A stretch of DNA of 64,000 bases from the NCBI GenBank assembly GCA_920105625.2, contig OV050030.1:317072789-317136788 (forward strand), in the 5' to 3' direction. How positions within the stretch are numbered: the first letter of the stretch is position 1; the number at the start of each line of letters is the position of its first letter. This DNA comes from Clusia tigrina. Its lineage: Eukaryota > Arthropoda > Insecta > Diptera > Clusiidae. The notes beneath the pieces are model-generated. The model was not told where the DNA came from. It searched no databases and was given only the letters and a program-made list of their open reading frames with translations. Below, one piece after another: positions 55,124-64,000 of this stretch. The position numbers and the translations under genes were made by a program.

Positions 55124-56971
55124 TCAACTTTTAGTAGACATTATTTCTTCACTAAAAAAATGAAAATAGTTATGTAGAGTTCTGTCGTTTCTAGATAAAG
55201 TAGAAATTAAAGGGTCTGAAGAAAATAGTAGGGTGTGGAAAAGATCGCACATTGTATCTACACGACTTGTTTTTCTGGTGTTATGTTCGCGGAATCTCCT
55301 CAAGTCTTTATTTCTAGGTTCCAAAGCTTCCTCCGACATTATACCAATGGGCAATAGACAAGATTTTACAATACTTGGTCCATGAATTAAGATTCGGTGC
55401 ACACTTCGAGGTCTGGGATACCAGGGATAATGTTCAACATATACCTTGGCCGTATCTCTACAGTATTCGGAAAATGCTTGGTCATTTATTTCTAGCCCAC
55501 TTGACAAGCAATTCAGAATAACGCCAAATCGGCGAATCAAGTCTTCATTCACCTCAGTTGCAAGAGCTGCCAAGGAATACTGGTAAAAAAAATCGCCATG
55601 CAATGTTGCCATTATTTGAATTACCGGTACCCGGGTTCGGCACATCAACAATCAAGCCCATTGTATTTTTTATTCCTACCTGTACAGACTTTTTTGTTGA
55701 TTTATAAATTATTTGATGTTCTGGCCTAGTAACTCTCCATACCCTAAGCTTCATTCGGTAAGCAATGTGTAGAATACATTCCAAACATCTGATATACGCA
55801 TGCAAAGTAGAAAGCTCTCTTTCGGAGTAGCTTTGCAAATACCACAAAGTTTTGCCATCTATCATTGTTAATTTTGTCACATTTCTAACAAAAATATCTT
55901 TTTCTTTAACTTTAATTATTGAAGGCTGCAATTCCGATAGTTGCATTTGAATATATGCAGTTTCATTTTAAATTTAATCTTTAGTTTCTTTTTCAAAATA
56001 AATTTTATTAGGTCGACAAAATCTGGCAGAAGAGGGTGACGTATTTTCCCATATTATTAACTTTCCAATCAATTGTTTTTAATTGTAGCGGGACCATGCA
56101 GATAGAAAAAATATGGCTGTCATTAAAATCACTTTCGGTGTTTTCAATTTTTTGGTTGTACTGAGAATGACTAGAACTCCCATCGCAACCCCATTTCACA
56201 TCCATTATCAAGCTAGAACAACCACCTTCAGATTATCTTCTAAAACTTTACGAGCATCTTCGATTTGTGCTATTCTTTCAACGGTGTGATTAAGAAGCCC
56301 CTGAAGTTTTACATCTGCTGATTTCGAAGTCACATAAGCGTATAAGAATATTTTCGGAGATGGCAGTCGACATAAAGTGATAAAGCTTCTTCGGGACCAT
56401 ATTCACTGCATTCACACTCGAGGGAGGAGAACATTTTTTTTTTGCCTCTTCAGGAGAAATGGTTGCTGCTTTTATTACTTGTACTGCATTCCGAAGACCA
56501 ACGCGGTTTAAGCTTACACGAGCAGCATACGCGAGTTCTGCATGGCTATAGTTTTGAACCAAAAATTGCTGATTCACAAAGATCTTCAAAATCGCCCTGA
56601 GGTCTTCCAAGATGACATGATGATGAAGTTGGCTCATCAGTTCCAAAAACTAAGCAGTTTTCAAGCCATGGTGAATAGTCTCGCAACATTTTGTCTGTAG
56701 ATCGTCCTACTTTCCGCCACATAGCTTTAAGATTTGTTAAAAAAATTGACTCTTCCTTATTATAGCTTCCATAATAGTCACTGTCCAAGTCTTCGATTCC
56801 AAGTTTACTACATACATGATTGTAAACAGCAGCAGTTTTCTTGCTGCAGTCTCGTTGAGCAACCCAAACCTCCAACAACTCCTTTCGAGAAATCGACGGC
56901 GTATCCAATTTGGAGCAGTTAGGCGCAGATGAACTTTTTGTAATTCGACTAGGGATTAACCAAAGATTCAA
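55124..56971 (-). pseudogene. Transib transposase (RAG1-core relative), frames broken
   Basis: The N-terminal part (56971-56546) has LLEVWVAQRDCSKKTAAVYN. The middle is split over 56646-56290 and 56211-56008, the latter with DVKWGCDGSSSHSQY, corresponding to the first catalytic aspartate (RAG1 D600 region). 55946-55554 has KLTMIDGKT, STLHAYIRCLECILHIAYR and GLIVDVPNPG. The region between IDGKT and STLHAY, where a zinc-binding CxxC would be expected, is disturbed. 55651-55124 is the intact C-terminus with SEEALEPRNKDLRRFREHN, matching the RAG1 block around E962. At least three frame changes make it non-functional. Confidence 0.86.
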
Positions 56972-57424
56972 AATCAGTAAGAATTATATTAATGTTGCGT
57001 TATGCACAACTTTGGCAGACCTTAAAACCTTCAGGTCCACAAATTTTAATGTATTTTTGCATACACTTACCTAAACGGCAATTACGGCAATTTACGACAA
57101 TTGTAAAAGCCTCGATTTTTTAAATCCTATTAGTAAATTTAATGAACTTAAAAAAAATTTATCGAATTAGAGCTGATAAATTCGCGAAATACTGAAATTG
57201 GCTTCTTGAATTTAATCTAAAAACAAAGAACTTTCACCAAAAATAATAGCACATGGCAAATAGCAACTTTGACAAGTAACGGTGCAACGAGTGTGGCAAT
57301 AAAAACAAAAATATTGCACAGTGAACATCTGGTAACCAAATATTTCTAAACAAAGTCACCAATGCCATAACCAAATTTGCGACTTTTTAGCTCCTAAATA
57401 GCTCAAAAGTGCCACTGTGCACTG

Positions 57425-58146
57425 GTGGCCACAAATTAATCCATATGGTTACCTAATAATTCCACACCATTTCAGGCGGAAGTTCTGGCGATTAGAGAGG
57501 CGTTTCGACTAATAGTACCGCACATCATAGATAGATGTAAGGTTGCTAGTTTTATCGAGAGTCAGGCGACAATAAAGGCTCTTTAATCCACCACTATAAA
57601 GTCGAAGCTGGTCAAAGATTGCAGAAAGGTGTTGACAGAGCTATGCCATCATGCTGATATTACCCTCATCTGGATTCCCGGCCATAAGAAAATGAGGAAA
57701 ATGAGAAAGCTATTGAGTTGGTTCGGTTGGGGGCTTGTCTTGACGATTGCCTGGCGGTACTAGTGCCGGTTCCCCTGGGGGTCGTGAGAAGAGACGCGTG
57801 CCTGCATGTCTTCGGCTTGCAAATAGAAGGTGGAGGCTACTAACATCCTGTAAAATGTCACGCGCGACATGGACCTCATACAATGCGGGTAGAGCACGCG
57901 AGTCAATTAACAGGGATCGCACAGTAACGACAAGGATAGACTGAGTATCCCCTTCAACAACCACTGCAGAAGCTGTTGCGACTTAACTAAGAAAGAAACA
58001 CTCTTCTATTACCTTCGTGAATGTCCGGTTTTGACAAGGACAAGGTATAGGTTTCTGGGAGTGATATTTTTGATAACCTATCGGAATGCTCGGAGGTCAG
58101 TCAGAAGAAATTACTATTTACCTAAACTCTACAGGGTGGGTTTTTA
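57425..58146 (+). pseudogene. LOA/R1-type LINE, part 3: RNase H and C-terminal zinc knuckle
   Basis: The LINE resumes with an RNase H reading FQAEVLAIREAFRLI, FIESQATIKAL and LIWIPGHKKM. It then passes through damaged sequence to a C-terminal cysteine block (CRSCCDLTKKETLFYYLRECPV) and ends RNYYLPKLYRVGF with TAG at 58145-58147. Multiple stops are present. The three parts together span a LINE of about 3.4 kb. Confidence 0.8.
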
Positions 58147-58545
58147 GCATCTACCATAATTCCATTACTCGGTGAAGAAGTGCAATCAAAACAGACCTAC
58201 ATCGCTTATTGTTATACGTATCTGGCAGATGCGTATCAACCACTACAACCAAGCACCAAACCAACAGTATCGAAGCTGTCCGGCTGGGAGCAGAGTTGTC
58301 AACATGCTCTGTGGACAACATCCCTGGAGTACATATTATTACCAAGGGCAGCGGGTGTCAAAACAAAGAAGCATCCCGACCTGATGATGTCCGTGAATGA
58401 TCTATTTACTCATCTATGGAGAGTATTTAGCAGTAAAGAGATCAAGAACGGTAAACTACTGATAATCGGCAACTATGCCTCTAATCCCTGGAGGCGATTA
58501 AAGCCAATAACTGTTAAATTCACCTGCACAAAGGACGTGGGGTAA
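58147..58545 (+). CDS. unidentified 133-codon open frame downstream of the LINE
   Basis: One plus-strand frame stays open from 58120 to the TAA at 58543 through relatively GC-rich sequence. The reading looks protein-like (a W-rich, mixed-charge chain with HPDLMMSVNDLFTHLWRVF and IGNYASNPWRRLKP). It has no ATG at its start. Its edges resemble splice sites: TTTTTAG before it and GGG|GTAAAAAC at its end. I do not recognise the family. It could be LINE 3' UTR, a fragment of another element, or a captured or host exon. Confidence 0.3.
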   Translation, partial: ASTIIPLLGEEVQSKQTYIAYCYTYLADAYQPLQPSTKPTVSKLSGWEQSCQHALWTTSLEYILLPRAAGVKTKKHPDLMMSVNDLFTHLWRVFSSKEIKNGKLLIIGNYASNPWRRLKPITVKFTCTKDVG

Positions 58546-58547
58546 AA

Positions 58548-60554
58548 ACGGCAGAAACAGTAGAAATACCAGCCGACGCACAGTGCTCCGCTGCCATACA
58601 AAAGTTGGAAAAAAACAGAAGGAGTTGTTCGAATTTGATGAAACTTCATTTCCTAAAGGATTATGGCATGCGAATTTCAAAACAGAAATCGGTTTTTTTA
58701 TACCGGTTTCGGGTTTCTCATAAAAGTGGTTATCAAAAAAATGTTTTTTGATATTTTGCATACCTTATTCTCGCGGGTCGGTAACAACGAAAAAGCTTCT
58801 CGATTTTACCTCGTGTGGTGAGAAGCAACACAGCTGCCAAAATGTGCAATGTTGACAGAAAAATCTGTTCAACTAATGAAAATGGCGAGCGAAAACGATT
58901 TTGTACTGTAAGAGTTTTGGAAATTTGTTAGTGTCTATCAAATGCATTAATGATATTATTTTATTTAGGAAAAAGACGCATAAACACACAACACTGAAGC
59001 ATACGATGCCGATATGTGTGTAGTCGATTGGCCCTATTGTTGAATTAATCCCGAACTTTCTATAAAATCCATTAAAAAAATAAGATGCAGCGTTTTAGGT
59101 ACTGAGTACATACATATATGTATATTCCCCAAGTTTTATATTCGTTTGCTCCTCGGATGTTTTTGGGAAGCGAACTTCACAGGCTTTTACATTAACAAGG
59201 CACGGGATACAGACTCTTGACTCAATGGCAAAGAATAATTGTTTCCCACGCACTTTTCTTAGGAACCGTGTGCATAGAAATAAAGAAACAGTGCCATTAT
59301 TTATTAAAATGCACAGGAAGAGCTCTTCTTCCACTAATTACAATTCAATTTATAGGGCACCACACGCAAACAATAGAAAAATATAATTTACTTTTATTAT
59401 GTTTTGTTTCTTATTACCATCTGTTCTTCAAGTAACAATTTTTGTTGTCAACAAGCAACTTGACAACTTTTATTTTGTCGCGAGAATACAGTTTTTTAGA
59501 GATATCATTTGTTTTAAAGATATCATTTAATAGTTTTCAGAGAATGTTAAATTAGACATTAAGTTTTCCTTTATATTGACATAATAGTTTTTGAGTGTAG
59601 TAATCCATAAATTTAAAAAATTTTAGAAAGGCTACAACAATATAACCTTAAACTAAACACTAGCAAATGTTGTTTCATGAAGCCTGTTATAATTTATTTT
59701 TTTCCCAATTTATTTACAATCTGTTTTTCAACAATAAGTAAAATTATTTCAACAATTTAGCTACACTAAATATTGTGGCCATTGCCAGAGAAAAAATTAT
59801 TTATAATTAATTTATTTTTATTTTTTTAAATCTTTATTTTTATTTTTAATTAATTTATTTTTATTTTTTTTAATCTTTATTTTTATTTTTTTTTAGTGTA
59901 CATCACCCGAACTTCGAAGAAGCACAGGTATTATAAAAACAATAACACTACAAAATCGATACCAACTGGAAACGCTATATATCACCAACTTACCATCAAA
60001 ACGAAGACTTAATTATAAAACGGACACGGATGGCTGTGCACATATATACAGAAAACTTGTACGAGAAAAGTAAACATAAAACATATCCACAACAAATATA
60101 AACAGCTGACAAAAGAAAAAATAGGACCACTGTTTAATATTAGACATGTTATATTATATTTAGCGGAGCAAAGAAACTTAAACGTCACACGGCAAAGCCG
60201 CGAAATAAATCTGACGGACGTTGTACACGAATACACTGAAAATCGTGGTGAATCCACTCAAAATCGTGGTGTGTCCGCTACGGACGCTGGCAGCGAAAAA
60301 GACTTTCCTTTCTCTATGTTGTCTGATATTTAGTCTGTAATTTACATTTAAGTGACCGATATGTAAATTGTAAGTGCCAATATATTTGTTGATTGGAAAT
60401 ATTTCTCTATGTAATTGTTACTAATTATATATCCTGAGCACGGTTTCCAGAGGAATCCGAAATATTGGGAAAATTTAAATAAAATAAGGACAAAAAAAAA
60501 TTTTATTTTGAAATATAACAAATTATTTGTCATTGGACCTTGAACTAACTCGCT
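58548..60554. other. AT-rich interval, no assigned gene
   Basis: Short ORFs only. At about 59930-60330 the plus strand has a lower stop density, with an ENRGESTQNRGVSATD-type reading ending at 60332. No family was recognised. A direct repeat AAAATCGTGGTG(A/T) occurs at about 60239 and 60260. Confidence 0.45.
59813..59893. repeat. T-rich tandem duplication
   Basis: An approximately 40-bp TTATTTTTATTTTTTT-type unit containing AATCTTTATTTTTATTTTT is present twice in tandem. Confidence 0.75.
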
Positions 60555-61793
60555 GTTAAAATTTACTGTGGCAGAGAAGTATTGCTTTCTGTCAAGTACA
60601 TTTTATATTTCGTTAACTATTCGATGATCCTGCTCTACTGTGCTATGATATTCACGAAAGCCAAATTGGTGATGAGGAATAATGCGTTTTTCATTTAGAT
60701 GTGGTATTATTTTATTAAGAAAAAGTTTTTCGAAGAGTTTTGACATGATAGGCAGTAGGCTAATCGGTCTATAGGATGCCGATTGGGACAGATCTTTTCC
60801 TGGCTTCGGAATCGTTGTTACTATTGACATTTTCCAGGCATTGGCATCCTAGACGAAGCAATTCATTAGAAGAAAGATGTTGAATATACCGATCCAAACT
60901 GCGCTCTGATTCTTGACGCAAGGCGTTTCTAAAGTTTTTGGTTGCAACAGATAACTTCCGTTTTAGGAAAGGAGATCTGAAATTTTGCCCTTCACGACGT
61001 GTCCCCCTTTTTTCAGTTAGAAGAAAATGAATTTGAGTTGAAGTTTTTAGGTGTCTAGAGTTGTCACAGTTATGGTCGGGTTTGTACGAGGCGTGAAGCA
61101 CAGCTAGTCTTATGGTAGATGCAAATAGCTCTAGAAATGTTTCTAATTCCTCATTAGTTTTGAGACGTGGATTAAGAACGAGATGAGAGCTAACGCATTT
61201 TCTGTATTTTAGCCAATTGGTTCTAAGGGGTGTGAAATCGAATGTAGGGAGTAACTTTTTGTTGAGGTAATATTATTATAGGGGAGTGATCTGAAGAGAG
61301 GTCGAAAAGGGTTTCCACTTTTAATTGCTCTCGTTTTAGGTTCTAGGTTGGTGCCAGAAAGCATGAACTTATACAGTTGTTTTCCTTTTGGTGTTAATAG
61401 CCGGGAGTCCCAGTTTGGTGTGTTTAGCATTGTAGTTGCCAGCAGCTAGGAAACTTGTTCCCAGGGAAGAGAAAAAAATCTGAAAACTGATTTGTTGATA
61501 TTCTGAATTTTGGAGGACAGTACACAGCGTAATAGTTATGTTATCATCCCATCCGACCAAACTTGCTTAAAAGTACTCTTTGTTGTATTCTTCCATAGTA
61601 AAATGTTTTATTCTATTTTTGATTAAAATTCCAGTGCCACCATGTGCTTTACCAGCGGGATACTTTGTGTCATAAAATTGAGATGTGTTTCCGATATGAG
61701 AAGTATATCGATTTCATTCGAGAGTAAAAAGTTATTGATTTATAACTTATGCTGGCTTACACCGTTTGCATTCCATTGACAGATTTTCAACAT
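60555..61793 (-). pseudogene. Jockey-type LINE ORF2, endonuclease plus RT start, 3' part missing
   Basis: The ATG at 61793 opens LKICQWNANGVSQHKL, followed in other frames by LLISETHLNF and AAGNYNAKHTKLG, which are APE endonuclease landmarks. The linker region (61101-60769) leads to RT: SASYRPISLLPIMSKLFEK, then HHQFGFREYHSTVEQDH and VLDRKQYF. After about 60560 the similarity ends abruptly before motif A, so the catalytic RT half and 3' UTR are absent. Many stops are present. Confidence 0.82.
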
Positions 61794-61923
61794 GCTCATT
61801 TCTGAGATAGCAGATGCTGCATGAGCTGATTTTGGTTTCTCTCATTTCTTGGATCATAGTTTGTATTGAAGTCATGAACTAAGTGATACATTGGGTGAGC
61901 GTTGTTATCATTCCTTCAAAGTT

Positions 61924-62640
61924 CTAATGATTTGTACCGCTACTGATCTGCGGGTCGGCCCGTGACTTAAGCACCCCTGCGTACGTTGTCCCTGTGTCGC
62001 AATATAAAATTGGCTTCTGTGGTTGTGCAATGACAGGAATATTAGAACAAACTTGAGTGCGCTTGTTCTTTAGCCGAGGGTAATTATTCCTAATTTCCTG
62101 GTAAACAGGGCAACATCTGTTGTTGGCAGTATGGTTTCCGCCAGAATTACTACACTTTATAGTAGCAATGTCAGTTCTGGTCTTGGTACATGTTGATGTA
62201 GAGTGTACATCACCAAAGGCAACACATACACTACGTAGTGTGCAGTAGGATCTAGTGTCCCCGAACTCTTGGTAACTAGTACATTGTACTGGACCATTCC
62301 GTCTGAGGGGCTCCTCCACCTCCTTCTACTATGCATAAGGTAGCGGAGGTGATATATGCCATGTACTTCCCTTTTTTAAGCATTTGGGTTTCCACTCAAG
62401 CTCTACGCGAAACAGTGCTTTGGGGATTTTGTTGCGAATAATTATATTAATAATTGAGCAAGCTACGAATCCTACATCTTTTAATGCTTCTTTGATTTCA
62501 GGGGGGGAATATCTGAATCTAGTCCCTTTATAACAATTTTAAGGCCCTTGCTACTTTTGAGCTGATAAGTGTAGTAGTTTCTGTTTTCTGTGTCGAAGTT
62601 TTTTTATAGAGACCCAATAATTTCCCTCGCTATAATTTAA
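61924..62640 (-). pseudogene. Jockey ORF1 remnant with CCHC-type fingers
   Basis: The upstream part reads PPEIKEALKDVGFVACSIIN and a LFRVELEWKPKC block. A frame change near 62310 leads to 62319-61924, with degenerate fingers (CTSYQEFGDTRSYC, where the second cysteine is tyrosine, and KCSNSGGNHTANNRCCPVY). The ORF order and spacing to ORF2 are as in Jockey. It belongs to the same broad family as the 46880 element. Confidence 0.75.
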
Positions 62641-63060
62641 ATTTTTGTTTCTTGTATATTACCTTTAACGAGCTTAAGCAACTGACACCAATCAACAATT
62701 GCGTAACTGGAACACCAGAAAGGTACTTACGTAGACTGTAAGTATTCATTGTAAAATAGAATATAAGACTTTTGATTTTAAGTAATACACTTTTTGTCTC
62801 GCTTGTAACTAAAAATAACACAGTATTTTACCTGGCAGCGTTAAGCGCTTCATCACTTTCGTTAATATACGCTACTATTATTATATTTTAGATACCAAAA
62901 ATCAATTTCCGAAAACGGAGCAAATTAAACACATCCGCTCTATTCAACTGTTTTTGTCAGTTTAAGTAATTAAATTTCAACCGGAGGTCGACAATCGATT
63001 AATTAATTAATTTTTTATATTATTATTAATAATATAATAAAATTTATTATTTATAGCTAC
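62641..63060. other. AT-rich interval
   Basis: Possibly the 5' UTR of the minus-strand Jockey near 62640-62800. Nothing else is supported. Confidence 0.4.
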
Positions 63061-63061
63061 A

Positions 63062-63485
<424 letters not shown>

Positions 63486-63489
<4 letters not shown>

Positions 63490-64000
63490 CGAAATCCGTG
63501 ATATTCTCTCACAACATGCAATCAAAATTAAACTGATGTGGGTCCCCGGACACGCTGGAATTCAAGGAAGACGACGAATTAGCAAAATTTAGCTCCACAG
63601 ACAGCTCCAATAATACGAAAATCCACCCAACACAAAATGGACATCATGCAAGCCATATAGAACTTCTATATTTCAAAATAACAGCAGGACTGGCACAAGT
63701 ACCAACATCACTATAAGTTAATAAACCCATCCGGAAAAGCACTCACATATCCTACCAATGTTCCAAGAAAATATCTTAAAAATACATCCGCATTAGGACA
63801 GGATACACGCGATTATCCCACTACTACTTATTTACACCTTATTCCCAGCCACCATGCCCAATCAGCAACCAAACCACCCTCTGCTTCCATCACATCATAT
63901 CAGAATGCAACATAACCGACCACATATGCAAGAAAAATATTAAAACAATAAAAGCATTAATAACTAATGTAACAACAAATGGAAACATTTCCAGATTCAT
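63486..64000 (+). pseudogene. LINE RNase H and C-terminal region, running off the window
   Basis: The plus strand reads IKLMWVPGHAGIQG (RNase H GH motif). A frame change follows, then DELAKFSS, then the post-RNase H block IRTGYTRLSHYYLF and PPCPISNQTTLCFHHIISEC, which corresponds to the CCHC-like end of I/R1-type LINEs. At least two frame changes are present. The element continues beyond position 64000. Confidence 0.75.

Larger units (their letters stand above)
52322..57419 (-). mobile_element. Transib element inserted in the LINE, carrying a nested Tigger
   Basis: Both ends begin CACAGTGGCACTTTTGAG and are perfect inverted repeats for about 34 bp (52322 and, inverted, 57419). The first seven bases equal the V(D)J RSS heptamer CACAGTG, to which Transib termini are known to be related. 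A 5-bp duplication is CACAG (52317-52321) against CACTG (57420-57424), a 4/5 match. Removing the nested 2.28-kb Tigger leaves about 2.8 kb, normal for Transib. The minus-strand interior encodes a broken Transib transposase. Confidence 0.9.

Noticed and set aside
60000..60335. C-terminus of a retroelement protein on the plus strand
   Set aside because: A stretch of low stop density ends at 60332, but I could not match it to any domain and did not name it.

Overview
The window looks like transposon-dense, AT-rich intergenic DNA from an insect, most likely a dipteran and possibly a tephritid fly. That inference rests on the mix of element types: Gypsy/Ty3 LTR elements, Jockey and LOA/R1-type LINEs, Tc1/mariner elements including a DD41D type, hAT, Transib, Tigger/pogo, a Helitron helicase fragment, a tRNA-derived SINE, and many (AT)n tracts. 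No gene could be assigned confidently to the host. Almost every long open reading frame belongs to a mobile element or its remains.

Layout. 1-303: Helitron helicase fragment (-). 306-4554: Gypsy element with 183-bp LTRs and several broken frames. 4.7-6.7 kb: unassigned AT-rich DNA. 6.7-7.3 kb: LINE 3' fragment. 7.8-15 kb: mostly unassigned, holding a SINE with its target duplication, a possible MITE and a Tc1-like fossil. 15.07-17.19 kb: a DD41D element and a mariner, back to back. 17.49-23.75 kb: an almost pristine Gypsy element with 587-bp LTRs differing at one base, a 4-bp target duplication, and open gag and pol. Its LTR promoter carries perfect heat-shock-element geometry just upstream of a TATA box. 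23.9-30.6 kb: DNA-transposon remains (P/THAP9-like, Tc1/Minos-like, a MITE inverted pair, two hAT types). 32.1-37.1 kb: a Jockey LINE split by a minus-strand Gypsy. 37.6-43.3 kb: a decayed tRNA-Lys-primed Gypsy (-) that itself holds a mariner-type fragment.

43.8-58.1 kb is a nest. A LOA/R1-type LINE was split at 45.749 kb by a hAT element (8-bp target duplication), which was later entered by a nearly full-length Jockey LINE. The same LINE was split again at 52.32 kb by a Transib element whose termini begin with the RSS-heptamer-like CACAGTG. The Transib was then entered by a Tigger/pogo element whose two-exon transposase is one nonsense codon short of intact. 58.1-60.5 kb holds an unexplained 133-codon ORF and AT-rich DNA. 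60.6-62.6 kb is a second Jockey (-), cut off in its reverse transcriptase. 63.0-64.0 kb has (AT)n tracts, a second SINE copy and a LINE RNase H fragment running off the window.

The genes do not form one pathway; they are layered parasites. The element most likely to be active now is the Gypsy at 17493-23749. The mariner at 16014 and the Tigger at 52815 are young enough to keep their terminal repeats and most of their coding capacity.
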